Part shown: positions 50,874 through 60,628 of the stretch, piece by piece
Layout of the letters: the number at the start of each line of letters is the position of its first letter
How positions within the stretch are numbered: position 1 is the stretch's first letter
DNA from: Couchioplanes azureus
GTDB taxonomy: Bacteria; Actinomycetota; Actinomycetes; Mycobacteriales; Micromonosporaceae
Assembly (NCBI RefSeq): GCF_014648355.1
Contig: NZ_BMQY01000001.1
Span: forward strand, 1,444,255 to 1,508,254
DNA: 64,000 nucleotides
Direction: 5' to 3'
Program-made: the position numbers and the translations under genes
The notes under the pieces: model-generated
The model's input: only the letters and a program-made list of their open reading frames with translations
Database searches by the model: none
What the model was told of the DNA's origin: nothing

Positions 50874-52730
50874 ATGACTCACTACAAGAGCAATCTGCGC
50901 GACCTGGAGTTCAACCTCTTCGAGGTCTTCGGGGCGGATCGTGCCTTCGGTCAGGCGCCGTTCGACGGCATCGACGCCGACACCGCACGCGACGTGCTGG
51001 CGGAGGTGAACCGGCTCGCCCGCGAGGACCTCGCGGCCAGCTACACCGACGCGGACCGCAACCCCCCGAAGTTCGACCCGGCGACTCACACCGCGCCGCT
51101 GCCCGAGTCGTTCAAGAAGTCGTACGCCGCTTTCATGGCGTCCGAGTTCTGGCGCCTCGACCTCCCCGAGCACCTCGGCGGCACCTTCGCCCCGCGGACG
51201 CTCTGGTGGGCCATCGCCGAGCAGATTCTCGGCGCCAACGCCCCCATCTGGATGTACTCCTCCGGTCCCTCCTTCGCGCACGTCGTCGAGGTCGAGGGCA
51301 CCGAGGAGCAGAAGAAGTGGGCGAAGATCTTCGTCGACAAGCAGTGGGGCTCGACGATGGTGCTGACCGAGCCCGACGCGGGCTCCGACGTCGGCGCCGG
51401 CCGGGCCCGGGCCATCCCGCAGCCCGACGGCTCGTGGCACCTCGAGGGTGTCAAGCGCTTCATCACCTCGGGTGAGCACGACCTCAGCGACAACATCATC
51501 CACTACGTGCTCGCCCGTCCCGTGGGCGTCGAGGGCGTCGGCGGCCCGGGCACCAAGGGGCTGTCGCTGTTCATCGTGCCGAAGTACCACTTCGACCCGG
51601 AGACCGGCGAGCTGGGCGAGCGCAACGGCATCTACGCCACGAACGTCGAGCACAAGATGGGCCTCAAGGTCTCGAACACGTGCGAGATCACGATGGGCGA
51701 GCACGGCACCCCGGCCAAGGGCTGGCTGCTCGGCGAGGTGCACGACGGCATCCGCCAGATGTTCATGATCATCGAGTACGCCCGGATGATGGTCGGCACG
51801 AAGGCCATCGCCACGCTCTCGACGGGTTACCTGAACGCGCTGGAGTACGCGAAGAACCGCGTCCAGGGCGCCGACCTGACCGAGAACTCGAACAAGGCCG
51901 CCCCGCGCGTCACGATCACCCACCACCCCGACGTACGCCGCTCGCTGATGCTGCAGAAGTCGTACGCGGAGGGCCTGCGCTCCCTGGTGATCTACACCGC
52001 CACCTGGCAGGACAAGGTCGCCATCGCGCAGGCGGCGGGCGACGAGAAGGCCGCCAAGGCGGCGGCCCGGGTCAACGACTTCCTGCTCCCGCTGGTCAAG
52101 GGCGTGGGCTCGGAGCGGGCGTACGAGCTGCTCGGCCACGAGTCGCTGCAGACCTTCGGTGGCTCCGGCTTCCTGCAGGACTACCCGCTCGAGCAGTACG
52201 TCCGCGACGCCAAGATCGACACTCTGTACGAGGGCACCACCGCGATCCAGAGCCTCGACCTGATCTTCCGCAAGATCGTGAAGGACAACGGCCGGGCGCT
52301 CGCCACGGTCGCCTCCGAGATGCAGGAGTTCATCGAGAGCGAGGCCGGCAACGGTCAGCTCAAGGAGGAGCGGCTGGCGCTGGGCAAGGCGCTCGGCGAG
52401 CTCCAGGCGATCCTCGGCGTGCAGATGGGCTGGCTGCAGGCGGTCCAGGGCGGCGAGACCCGCGAGCTGTACAAGGTCGGCCTGACCTCGCGGCGGGTGC
52501 TGCTGGCGCTCGGCGACGTGATCGTCTCCTGGCTGCTGCTGCGCGGCGCCGACGTGGCGCTGCAGAAGCTCGGCACCGAGCTGAGCGCGTCGGACAAGTC
52601 CTTCTACGAGGGCAAGGTCGCCGCGGCCCGGTTCTTCACCCGGGAGATCCTGCCCCGGATCGGCGCCGACCGCCGGATCATCGAGAACACGACGCTCGAC
52701 CTGATGGACCTCCCGGAAGAGGCCTTCTGA
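50874..52730 (+). CDS. fadE5: FadE5-type long acyl-CoA dehydrogenase
   Basis: A 618-residue enzyme with the extended N- and C-terminal helical domains of mycobacterial FadE5. Family features: [19 protein letters not shown] at the start, [66 protein letters not shown] and [17 protein letters not shown], whose Glu (YEGTT) is the catalytic base. It carries out the first oxidation of beta-oxidation on a wide range of acyl-CoAs. ATG 50874. It is a single gene, ended by a strong hairpin. Confidence 0.95.
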   Translation: MTHYKSNLRDLEFNLFEVFGADRAFGQAPFDGIDADTARDVLAEVNRLAREDLAASYTDADRNPPKFDPATHTAPLPESFKKSYAAFMASEFWRLDLPEHLGGTFAPRTLWWAIAEQILGANAPIWMYSSGPSFAHVVEVEGTEEQKKWAKIFVDKQWGSTMVLTEPDAGSDVGAGRARAIPQPDGSWHLEGVKRFITSGEHDLSDNIIHYVLARPVGVEGVGGPGTKGLSLFIVPKYHFDPETGELGERNGIYATNVEHKMGLKVSNTCEITMGEHGTPAKGWLLGEVHDGIRQMFMIIEYARMMVGTKAIATLSTGYLNALEYAKNRVQGADLTENSNKAAPRVTITHHPDVRRSLMLQKSYAEGLRSLVIYTATWQDKVAIAQAAGDEKAAKAAARVNDFLLPLVKGVGSERAYELLGHESLQTFGGSGFLQDYPLEQYVRDAKIDTLYEGTTAIQSLDLIFRKIVKDNGRALATVASEMQEFIESEAGNGQLKEERLALGKALGELQAILGVQMGWLQAVQGGETRELYKVGLTSRRVLLALGDVIVSWLLLRGADVALQKLGTELSASDKSFYEGKVAAARFFTREILPRIGADRRIIENTTLDLMDLPEEAF

Positions 52731-52776
52731 GCTTCGCTCTCCCCTGAGGGCGACCGACGCTTCGCTCTCTCCTGAA

Positions 52777-52818
52777 GACGGAAAACCGGCGGACAAGGAT
52801 GTCCGCCGGTTTTTCGTC
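52777..52818. terminator. bidirectional terminator fadE5 / sixA
   Basis: An 18-bp stem with one G-T pair (52777-52794 with 52801-52818), 6-nt loop, and a T run on one side, an A run on the other. It separates the convergent fadE5 and sixA genes. Confidence 0.9.
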
Positions 52819-52821
52819 TGC

Positions 52822-53334
52822 TCAGCCGCGGGCGGTGTGCGTCGTCACCAGCGGCATCGAGCCCGGCTCGGTGGCCGACCACGAGCCCTCCGCCCGGTGC
52901 ACGGCGAGTCCGGAGGTCGACAGGCCCTCGCGCAGCGACGTCGCGCCGTCCGCGAGCAGGATGGACACATCGGACACCGTGGGGTTGTGCCCCACCACCA
53001 GCACGGTGCCGATCGAGTCCGGAACGGCCCGCAGCAGGTCGATCACCTCGGTGCGCCCGCCCGCGTAGAGGCCGTCCTCGTAGCGGACCTCCGGCGCCGG
53101 CGCTTCCGGGTCGGCCTGGCCCAGGGCCACCGCCACGCAGTGCCACGTCTGCCGGGTACGCGTCGCCGAGGAGCACAACACGAGCCCGGGGCGCAGGCCC
53201 TCCGCGGCCAGCCACGCGCCCGCCGCACCGGCGTCCGCCCGGCCGCGACCGGTCAGTTGGCGTGCGAAGTCGGTCAGCTCACCGGGCGGTTCCGCCTTGG
53301 CGTGGCGCATCAGGACGAGAGTGCGTGCGGTCAT
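52822..53334 (-). CDS. sixA: SixA-type histidine phosphatase
   Basis: A 170-residue protein. The phosphohistidine motif is LVLMRHAKAEPP near the start; LCSSATRTRQTW and VLVVGHNPTVSDVSILLAD carry the other catalytic Arg and His. SixA dephosphorylates phosphohistidine proteins (in E. coli the ArcB HPt or PTS NPr). ATG 53334 is chosen; CATGCT at -13 to -8 hints at a leaderless message. Confidence 0.9.
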   Translation of the reverse strand: MTARTLVLMRHAKAEPPGELTDFARQLTGRGRADAGAAGAWLAAEGLRPGLVLCSSATRTRQTWHCVAVALGQADPEAPAPEVRYEDGLYAGGRTEVIDLLRAVPDSIGTVLVVGHNPTVSDVSILLADGATSLREGLSTSGLAVHRAEGSWSATEPGSMPLVTTHTARG

Positions 53335-53435
53335 GGGGAAGAGCATGACTGATTGAGCGCCGCGCCGTTTGGGTAGACACCCTGATCGACAAATTGCCGC
53401 GGCTCGGAGCGGCAGCACGAGCCAGGGAGGTCCAG

Positions 53436-53717
53436 ATGGGCATCGGCGGAAGCCTCTTTCTCCTGGCGCTGGGGGCGATCCTCGCGTTCGCCGTCAACGC
53501 CGAGGTCAGCGGTCTCGACATCAACGTGGTCGGCTATGTGCTGATGCTGGCCGGTCTGATCGGTCTGGCCGTCACGATCTGGTACTGGAACAGCCGGCGC
53601 CGGCCCACCACCGTGGTCGAACAGCGTCCGGTGGTGCGCGGCGACGGCCAGGTGGTCGAGGAGTACCACCAGACCACGCGGCACCAGCCCCCGCCGCCGC
53701 CGTCGTACGGTGCGTGA
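53436..53717 (+). CDS. DUF6458-like small membrane protein
   Basis: A 93-residue protein with two membrane helices (about 2-22, IGGSLFLLALGAILAFAV, and 29-48, VVGYVLMLAGLIGLAVTIWY) and a polar Pro-rich tail. ATG 53436 has GGGAGG upstream. Common in actinobacteria; role unknown. Divergent from sixA. Confidence 0.85.
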   Translation: MGIGGSLFLLALGAILAFAVNAEVSGLDINVVGYVLMLAGLIGLAVTIWYWNSRRRPTTVVEQRPVVRGDGQVVEEYHQTTRHQPPPPPSYGA

Positions 53718-53739
53718 TCGCCCCTGAGCCTGACCGCGT

Positions 53740-54417
53740 TTACGCGTAGAGGGCGAAGTAGATGGCGATGTGGTGGCAGATCGCCGCGACCAGCGTGCAG
53801 GCGTGGAAGAACTCGTGGTGGCCGAAGACGGCCGGCCACGGGTTCGGCCTGCGTAGTGCGTAGAACACCGCGCCGGCGCTGTAGATGAGGCCGCCGGTGG
53901 CGAGCAGGACCAGATCGGCGATGCCCCCGTTGCGGGCGATGTCCGGCAGGATCGCCACCGCGCCCCAGCCGAGGGCCAGATAAAGCGGCGCACCCACCCA
54001 GCGGGGCAGGTGCGGCCAGATGCTCTTGAGAGCGACGCCTCCGACGGCGCCGGCCCAGATCAGGCTCAGCATCACCGTGTCCTTCCCGCCGTTGAGCAGC
54101 AGGATGCAGAACGGCGTGTAGGTCCCCGCGATGAAAATGAAGATCATCGAGTGGTCCAGCCGCCGCATGATCTGGTAGCCGCGCTCGCTCCAGATCCGGC
54201 GGTGGTACAGCGCGCTGATGCCGAACAGCCCGCACACGGTCAGGCTGTAGACGAGGCAGCTCAGGAAGGGCGACAGCCCCGGCCGCGAGGCGGCGATCGA
54301 GCACAGCACGACGCCGCAGACGAGTGCGACGTAGAACGCGTACTGGTGCAACCGGCCGCGCATCCGCGGCTTGCCGAGGTCGGCCGGCTTCATCCGGAAC
54401 GGAGTCGAAGTCGTCAC
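53740..54417 (-). CDS. hemolysin III / PAQR family membrane protein
   Basis: A 225-residue protein with seven membrane helices. Family histidines and acids are present: SALYHRRIW, RRLDHSMIFIFIAGTYTPF and FGHHEFFHACTLVAAICHHI, which form the zinc site. Members resemble eukaryotic adiponectin-receptor hydrolases; bacterial function (TrhA) concerns membrane lipid homeostasis. GTG 54417 with TAGCCT at -13 to -8 suggests leaderless translation. Confidence 0.92.
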   Translation of the reverse strand: MTTSTPFRMKPADLGKPRMRGRLHQYAFYVALVCGVVLCSIAASRPGLSPFLSCLVYSLTVCGLFGISALYHRRIWSERGYQIMRRLDHSMIFIFIAGTYTPFCILLLNGGKDTVMLSLIWAGAVGGVALKSIWPHLPRWVGAPLYLALGWGAVAILPDIARNGGIADLVLLATGGLIYSAGAVFYALRRPNPWPAVFGHHEFFHACTLVAAICHHIAIYFALYA

Positions 54418-54507
54418 GCCATCCAGGCTACGGCACCGTAGGTTACTGGCAAGTAGGCGTCGCATGGCGGGCGGCTTGCGGCCGCCCTACCAGCGCCGGG
54501 CCGAGGC

Positions 54508-56283
54508 TCAGGCGTCCAGGCCGCGCAGGATCAGCGGCAGGCGACCGGGGCCGGCCGGGTCGAGGACGATCGGCACGCCCCAGTCCTGGCGGGTGAGATG
54601 GCAGGCGGCGTGCTCGACATCGGCATCGCACGTGGCGGCCTGCGCGACAACCTGCAGGATCCCCTTGGGTACGGCCGGGTTCAGCACCAGCCGCCGGGAG
54701 AGGTCGGTGCCGGTGCCCTCGCCCTCCAGCAGCAGTTCCGGCGGCGCCGCCGAGACGACCAGCCGCGTCGACGGCCCGTAGGTGGTGTCGAGCTTCTGAC
54801 CCGGCGCCGGTGTGAAGACCACGTCCAGCGTGACCTCACCCGGCGCGAGCGGCGACGGCGGCCGCTCGGTGCGGTGACGCTCACCCTCGACGGTCCTGAC
54901 CGTGCCCGGCGCCAGGCGGACGAGGCGGTGCGCCCCCGACTCGACCACGAACACGTCCCCGGCGCGGGTGACGAGGACGTCGCTCGGCTCGGCCAGTCCG
55001 GAATCAACTGTGGACATCTCATCGGTCGCCGGGTCGTAGCGGCGTACGGCACCGTTGTAGGTGTCCGCGACCAGCACCGACCCGTCCGGGAGCGCGCCGA
55101 CACCCAGCGGGTGCTGCAACAGCGCCTCCTTGCCGACGCCGTCGACGTGACCGAAATCGAAGAGGCCCTGACCGACCGCGGTGTGCAGCTCGCCGGCCTC
55201 GACCCAGCGCAGCGCCGACGTCTCGCTGTCGGCGATCCAGAGCTTCTCCCCGTACGCGGACAAGCCGGACGGTTGCGCCATCCACACGTCCGGGATCGGG
55301 CCGTCGCGCAGCGACTCGACCGTCGTGCCGGCGTAGACGCCCGTGGTGCCGGTCTCCGGGTCGAACCACCAGAGCTGGTGGATGCCGGCCATCGCGATGA
55401 CGACCCGGCCGGAGAACCAGGCGACGTCCCACGGCGAGGAGAGCGAGACCCCGTCGTCGTCGGCGGACCGCCACTGACGGCCGGTGCCGGCGAGCGTCCG
55501 TACCTCGCCGGTCTCCAGGTCCAAGCCGCGGAGCAGATGGTTGACGGTGTCCGCGACGACCACGGTCCGGCCGTCGGGCAGCAGGCAGAGCCCCTGGGGT
55601 TCGGAGAAGCTCGCCCGGTCGGCCGGGCCGTCGGCGCGGCCGCGTTCGCCGGTGCCGATCCGGCGCACCAGGGCGTCGCCGTCCGGCGTGAGCTCGGCGA
55701 GCGAGTGCCGGGCCGAGTCGGAGACCAGCAGGTTGCCGCTGGGCAGCTCGATGACCTTGCCGGGGAACCGCAGCAGCGTGTCGTCCGCGGGCGGGGCGAC
55801 GTACGGACCGTCGCCGCGGCGCAGGGTGCCCTTGGCCTCGTGGGTGGCGATCAGCTCGTCGAGCAGCCGGCTCAGCCCCTCGGCGTGGCCTTCGCCGGCC
55901 ATCGAGGCGACGACGTACCCCTCCGGATCGATGACGCTCAGGGTGGGCCAGGCCTTCGCGGCGTACTGCTGCCACATCACCATGTCGGCGTCGTCGAGGA
56001 CGGGGTGGTGCACGCCGTACCGCTCCACGGCAGCGGCGAGGGCGGCCGGGTCGCGCTCGTGCTCGAACTTCGGCGAGTGCACCCCGATGACGACGAGAGC
56101 GTCGCCGTACCTGTCCTCCAGGGGCCGCAGCTCGTCGAGCACGTGCAGGCAGTTGATGCAGCAGAAGGTCCAGAAGTCGAGCACGACGACCCGCCCCCGA
56201 AGGTCGGCGAGCGTCAACTCCTTGCCACCGGTGTTCAGCCAGCCTCGGCCCCGAAACTCGGGCGCCCGCACGCGCGCAGTCAT
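54508..56283 (-). CDS. thioredoxin-like plus NHL-repeat protein
   Basis: A 591-residue protein. A TlpA/thioredoxin-like domain (about 1-150) has the redox motif DFWTFCCINCLHVL (C-C-I-N-C). NHL repeats follow (about 165-460: LPSGNLLVSDSARHSLAEL; GLCLLPDGRTVVVADTVNHL; LPDGSVLVADTYNGAVRRYD), and a C-terminal beta domain. The layout matches bacterial NHLRC2-type proteins. No signal peptide. ATG 56283 has CACGAT at -12 to -7. Partner proteins unknown. Confidence 0.9.
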   Translation of the reverse strand: MTARVRAPEFRGRGWLNTGGKELTLADLRGRVVVLDFWTFCCINCLHVLDELRPLEDRYGDALVVIGVHSPKFEHERDPAALAAAVERYGVHHPVLDDADMVMWQQYAAKAWPTLSVIDPEGYVVASMAGEGHAEGLSRLLDELIATHEAKGTLRRGDGPYVAPPADDTLLRFPGKVIELPSGNLLVSDSARHSLAELTPDGDALVRRIGTGERGRADGPADRASFSEPQGLCLLPDGRTVVVADTVNHLLRGLDLETGEVRTLAGTGRQWRSADDDGVSLSSPWDVAWFSGRVVIAMAGIHQLWWFDPETGTTGVYAGTTVESLRDGPIPDVWMAQPSGLSAYGEKLWIADSETSALRWVEAGELHTAVGQGLFDFGHVDGVGKEALLQHPLGVGALPDGSVLVADTYNGAVRRYDPATDEMSTVDSGLAEPSDVLVTRAGDVFVVESGAHRLVRLAPGTVRTVEGERHRTERPPSPLAPGEVTLDVVFTPAPGQKLDTTYGPSTRLVVSAAPPELLLEGEGTGTDLSRRLVLNPAVPKGILQVVAQAATCDADVEHAACHLTRQDWGVPIVLDPAGPGRLPLILRGLDA

Positions 56284-56353
56284 GATCCCATCGTGCCTGA
56301 CGGCGGCCGCCCGGCCGGCCCCGAACACAGTGGGGCTCGGCACACGGCCGCGG

Positions 56354-59300
56354 TCAGCCCCGGCGCTTCAGGCAGAGGACCTGGGTCTTGTCGCCGGTCG
56401 GGTTCAGCACGTAGGGCTGGCCCGGGTCCGAGCACTTCTCCTTCGCGTCGACGATGGCCGTCACCTCGTACGCCTCGGCGTCACTGCACTTGGCGGTCAC
56501 GGCCTCGGCACCGTCCCGCTTGACGCAGTCGCCGGTGCTCACGGAGAAACCGCCGGTGTCCGAACCCCGGGCGATCAGCCACGTGATGCCGAACGTCAGC
56601 CCGACCAGCAGACCGGCGCCGAGAATGACACCGAGAAGGACCGGCAGCATCCGTACGTGCGTCGTCTCGGGCTTGGCCGCCTCGGTGGCCGGCACATCCG
56701 GCTGGAACGAGTTGAACCGGTCCTGGTCGGCCTCGTTCTCCCCGGTGCCCGGCCAGCTGGCCGTCGACTCGGGGTCGGGCGGCATGACCGTGGCCCGGCT
56801 GGCCGCGCTCGGGAAAGCGCTGCCCGGCTGCTGCCGGTCCCCGAAAGGCTGCGTCGGATCCGCCCCCGGCCGTTCCCCGAAGGGCTGCGCCGGGCCCGAC
56901 CCCGGCCGTTCCCCGAAGGGCTGCATCGAATCTGTCCCCGGCCGCTCGCCGAAAAGCTGCGTGGCGTCGGCCGCGGGGCGTTCCCCGAAGGGGTGCGTGG
57001 CGTCGGATGCCGGGCGTTCCCCGAAGGGCTGGACGGGACTCGGCGCGGCGTAGGCCGCCTGCGGCCGTTCGCCGAAGGGCTGCGTGGGATTCTGAGGCCG
57101 AGCGGAGTAGGGCTGTTCCGGCCCGTGTCCACGGCCCGCGACATCGGTCGTGTGCTCGCTGTAGTCCTGCGAAGTGATGCCGGCGGCGGGACTTCCCGGC
57201 ATTCCCGCTACGGCTCCGGGCCTTTCGGACTGTCCGGGCTGATCGGAGTGTCCGGGCCGATCCGGCTGCCCGGGCCGATCGGACTGTCCGGGCCGATCGG
57301 ACTGTCCGGGCCGGCCGCGGCCCGCGATGTCCGTCGTGAACTCGCTGAACGCCGTGGCGCTGGGGACATCCTGAGCGCCGCCCACTGGTGAACCGGGGGC
57401 CGGCGATCCCGGAGCCGGCGGGAACGGCTGGCCCGGGGGCGAAACCCGGGCACTGGCCGAGGCGCGTCCCGCTACCCGGCCGGACGCGTCCGCGCCGGAG
57501 ACGGGAGCCGCGCCGAACGGGCCGTCGGCGGGCGAAGTGTGCTCCGGCATTCCCGACGACGGGGTGCCGTAGGTGCCGGGCTGGGCCGGTGGAGGGCTGA
57601 AGCGGTCCGGCGCCGGCTCTTCGAAGCCACCCGAGGCGGGACCGTCGCCGCTGCTGCCGAAGGGGCGGTCGTCGCTGGTGTTGCCGAACGGCCGGTCCCC
57701 GCTGTGGAACGGGCGGTCGTCGCTCGTGCCGAAGGGGCCGCCCTCGGGGGTCTTGCCGAAGTCGCCGCCGACCGGGCGGGGGCCGCCGGCCGGGTCGAAG
57801 CCGGATCCGGACGCCGGCGGGGTGCCGAACTCCCGTGCGGCAGGTGAGCCGGAGGTGGGCCGGGCGCCGAAGGGGCCCTCGTCCGCCGGGGAGCCGGAGG
57901 TGGGTCGGGGGCCGAAGGGATTGTCTGTGGCCGGGGAACCGGTGGCAGGTCGGGCGCCGAAGGGGCCGTCGTCTGCCGGGGAGCCGGTCGCGGGCCGGGG
58001 GCCGAAGAGGCCCTCGCCGGCCGTGGCGGGCCGGGGGCCGAAGGGCCCCTCCGTGGGTGGCGTGCCGAACGTGCTCGGCGAGGCCGCACCGTCATCCGCG
58101 CCGGACGCCGGGCGAGTGCCGTAGAGGTGTTGACCCTCGGGATCGTCCGAGCCGGCGCTGCCCGAGGCGGGTGCGGTGCCGAAGCTGTCGCTTGCCGGGG
58201 ATGCGTCGTCGCGGTCGCCCGGGTTGTCCTGCTCGGGTGCCGGTGCGGGCCGTCCGTAGACGCGCGACTGTGCCACGGGCGCCGGCGGAATCTCGTCCGG
58301 CTCCACCGGTGCGACACGGCTGGCTACCGGCACGGATGCGCTCGCGGACACCGGACGTGCCGAACCCTTGGCCGGAGTGGTGCGTTCCGCGCCAGCCTCG
58401 GCGGCGCCGCCAGGACGCTCGGCGGAGTCGCGGGGCTGCGGCACCGGCGCGGCCTCGCGGCCCTGCGGCGGCAGGGCCGAGTCGCGGGTTTGCGGCGGCA
58501 GGGCTGACTCGCGGGTTTGCGGCGGCAGGGCTGACTCGCGGGTTTGCGGCGGCAGGGCCGACTCGCGGGGCTGCGGCGGCAGGGCCGACTCGCGGGGCTG
58601 CGGCATGAACGCGGAGTTGCGCGGTTCGGGTGCCGGTGCGGAGGTGCGGGACTCCAAAGCCGATGCGGAGTCGCGGGGCTCGGTCGCGACCGGGCCGGCG
58701 CCGGGGGTCAAGGACGCGCCGCGTACGCGTTGCGGGTAGCTGGGGGTGTCGGGGCGGCCCGCGTCCGGTGACTCGAAGGAAGCCCCGGGAACGCGCTGGG
58801 GGAATCCGCTCCCGTTCTCCGGCCGGTCGGTCCGGCGGAGAGACGTGTCCTCCCCGGGGGTGTCGAACGGCTGGCGTGCGGCTTCCGGGGGCGACGAGAA
58901 CGACGGAGCACGTTCCTCTCGGCGGCCGAAGCTTCCTGTGTCGCCCGAGGAACTGCCTCGCAGCGGGAAGCTTGCGCCTTCGGGCGCTTGGCCGCGTACG
59001 GGAAAACCGGCGCTCTCGGGTGACCCGGCGCGGCCTGGACCGTTGCTCTGGGGCGGCGTGCCCTCCGGAAGGTCGGTCAGCGTGGCGCCGGGGACGCGGA
59101 CGCGCTGATCACCGAAGGCGGAGACGCCCGGCGGCCGCCCGGACGACTGCTGATCGTCGGTCGCCGGGGGGAAGCGCCGGGGCGCGTCGGCGGGCGGGTT
59201 CGCCGCGGACCGCACGGGGGTGAAGCCGTTGAACTCGCCGACCGGGCCGGCGAGCGGACCTCCCGCGACGCCGGGGGAGCGCTGGGGAAGCTGACCGCCC

Positions 59301-60004
59301 TGTGCCTGACGGTACGGGTGCGGCTCGAACGGATTGGCCTCGCGGGACGGCTGTGCGGATGGCGGCGGCGCCCATGCCGAGTGCTGCTCGGCCTGGCCGG
59401 ACGGGCTCTGCGGGGCGGCCGGCGGGAACGCGCCGGGCGGCTGCGGGGCGGCCGGCGGGAACACGCCGGGCGGCTGCGGGGCGGGCGGCTGCTGGCCGGA
59501 GCCGCGCGGCGCCTGGGAGTTGCGGGTGGGCAGGGCCGGGTCGGACGCCTGCGGCATGTCCCGCGCGGATCCCGGCGGGGAAGCGAACTGGGCGGCTCCG
59601 GGGCCGAACACCGGACCCTGTGCCGCCGGGGGCTGCCCGGCCGGGGGCACCGCGGGAACCACGAACGGTGAGCCGCCGTTCGGCGTGGCGTGCGGCGGCG
59701 GCGCGTACGCACTGGGCAACGAGTCCTGGGCGTGCGGATACGACGGCCCGGCTTCGGGCGCGCCGGGTTGCGCGCCGGCCGGCGGGAATGCGCCGGGCTG
59801 GGAAGCTGCCGGCGGGAACGTGCCGGGCTGGGAAGCTGCCGGCGGGAACGTGCCCGGCGGGGACACGTCCGGCGGGAAGCCGGCGGGCAGGGAGGCATCC
59901 GGCGGGAAGGCTCCCGCGGGGAGGCCGTCGGTGCCGAACGGCTCGGTGCCGCCGCCCGACGTGGCCCCCGGCTGGCGACCGGCTTGCTGGCCCTCGGACG
60001 TCAT
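56354..60004 (-). CDS. giant repeat-rich, C-terminally anchored membrane protein
   Basis: A 1216-residue protein. About 1110 residues are Pro/Gly/Ser/Ala-rich and probably disordered, with distinct repeats: 9-residue GTFPPAASQ (about 40-85), 9-residue ESALPPQTR (about 465-525), 15-residue PFGARPTSGSPADEG (about 640-725), GQSDRPG (about 895-930) and 12-residue QPFGERPGADPT (about 970-1065). One membrane helix (about 1115-1140, LPVLLGVILGAGLLVGLTFG) leads to a 75-residue external domain with four cysteines (GDCVKRDG, AKCSDAE, EKCSDPG, LCLKRRG), LppU-like. ATG 60004 has GGAGG five to six bases upstream. Function unknown. Confidence 0.8.
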   Translation of the reverse strand: MTSEGQQAGRQPGATSGGGTEPFGTDGLPAGAFPPDASLPAGFPPDVSPPGTFPPAASQPGTFPPAASQPGAFPPAGAQPGAPEAGPSYPHAQDSLPSAYAPPPHATPNGGSPFVVPAVPPAGQPPAAQGPVFGPGAAQFASPPGSARDMPQASDPALPTRNSQAPRGSGQQPPAPQPPGVFPPAAPQPPGAFPPAAPQSPSGQAEQHSAWAPPPSAQPSREANPFEPHPYRQAQGGQLPQRSPGVAGGPLAGPVGEFNGFTPVRSAANPPADAPRRFPPATDDQQSSGRPPGVSAFGDQRVRVPGATLTDLPEGTPPQSNGPGRAGSPESAGFPVRGQAPEGASFPLRGSSSGDTGSFGRREERAPSFSSPPEAARQPFDTPGEDTSLRRTDRPENGSGFPQRVPGASFESPDAGRPDTPSYPQRVRGASLTPGAGPVATEPRDSASALESRTSAPAPEPRNSAFMPQPRESALPPQPRESALPPQTRESALPPQTRESALPPQTRDSALPPQGREAAPVPQPRDSAERPGGAAEAGAERTTPAKGSARPVSASASVPVASRVAPVEPDEIPPAPVAQSRVYGRPAPAPEQDNPGDRDDASPASDSFGTAPASGSAGSDDPEGQHLYGTRPASGADDGAASPSTFGTPPTEGPFGPRPATAGEGLFGPRPATGSPADDGPFGARPATGSPATDNPFGPRPTSGSPADEGPFGARPTSGSPAAREFGTPPASGSGFDPAGGPRPVGGDFGKTPEGGPFGTSDDRPFHSGDRPFGNTSDDRPFGSSGDGPASGGFEEPAPDRFSPPPAQPGTYGTPSSGMPEHTSPADGPFGAAPVSGADASGRVAGRASASARVSPPGQPFPPAPGSPAPGSPVGGAQDVPSATAFSEFTTDIAGRGRPGQSDRPGQSDRPGQPDRPGHSDQPGQSERPGAVAGMPGSPAAGITSQDYSEHTTDVAGRGHGPEQPYSARPQNPTQPFGERPQAAYAAPSPVQPFGERPASDATHPFGERPAADATQLFGERPGTDSMQPFGERPGSGPAQPFGERPGADPTQPFGDRQQPGSAFPSAASRATVMPPDPESTASWPGTGENEADQDRFNSFQPDVPATEAAKPETTHVRMLPVLLGVILGAGLLVGLTFGITWLIARGSDTGGFSVSTGDCVKRDGAEAVTAKCSDAEAYEVTAIVDAKEKCSDPGQPYVLNPTGDKTQVLCLKRRG
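58430..58620. repeat. 27-bp coding repeats in the giant protein gene
   Basis: Five to six nearly identical 27-bp units encode ESALPPQ(T/P)R. Neighbouring arrays of 45 bp (about 57830-58060) and 36 bp (about 56820-57080) encode other repeats in the same gene. All keep the reading frame. Confidence 0.85.
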
Positions 60005-60375
60005 ATCCGCCTCCTCCATGACTGTCGGCCGTGCCACCCTACGCACGGACGCGGCCGACTTGTAGAGCTGGGCGTGACCCCGGCCGTCGCCCCGGCCGGC
60101 CGAGCCCGGGCGGATGACCGTGCCCAACCGTACCGGTCGCGGACGACTGCCGGAATCCCGGTGTACGCCGTCCGGAGCGCGTCACGTGCCGGGAGACCAC
60201 CGAACGTGATCATGCACACGCCGATCGGCGGCGGCGCCGCGGGTTCGGAGGATTGTCCTAAGAGTCGGATTCATCCTGGGGGAATGTGGCTCACCGCCGG
60301 CGTCCTATCAGGAGGCACGTGCGCTGCCGGCGGTCGGGCCTTGACCGTTATCGCCCGTCCACGAGCCGGGATGCG
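60005..60375. other. upstream region of the giant protein gene
   Basis: No gene recognised. An AGGAGG-like sequence at about 60310-60316 is followed by no convincing frame. Confidence 0.4.
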
Positions 60376-60411
60376 ACAAAGCCCCGACCGGCAAGCCGGT
60401 CGGGGCTTTGT
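60376..60411 (-). terminator. strong stem-loop downstream of the 45-residue gene
   Basis: A perfect 16-bp stem (60376-60391 with 60396-60411) and 4-nt loop, ending in TTTGT. On the minus strand it would end transcripts of the small gene at 60629, about 220 bases upstream. Confidence 0.8.
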
Positions 60412-60413
60412 GC

Positions 60414-60445
60414 GCGTCTCCGATCTGCGAGGCGATCGGAGACGC
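60414..60445 (-). other. second perfect hairpin adjacent to the terminator
   Basis: A perfect 12-bp stem GCGTCTCCGATC/GATCGGAGACGC with an 8-nt loop, 2 bases from the terminator. The two stems and a further GGGAC/GTCCC pair nearby could be the 3' end of a structured RNA. The remaining stretch to 60628 has short GGACGG-type repeats only. Confidence 0.4.
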
Positions 60446-60628
60446 TGTGGGTTGGGACGGAGGTTGTCCCACTGAGGGCGCACCTCCCGCTGGCGGGCGG
60501 GAAGGCGGCCCGGAGTCGGGCGGTCGGGTCGTCCGGTCGAGCGAGCGACGAGCGGACGGCCCGGAGCCGGGCGGACGGGCGGTCCCGGACGCGAGCGGAC
60601 GGAGACCGGGCGTCGACGCCCGACGGGA

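Noticed and set aside
58430..58620. regular direct repeats that might suggest a CRISPR array
   Set aside because: The 27-bp units are contiguous, without spacers, and encode an in-frame peptide repeat within a large gene.
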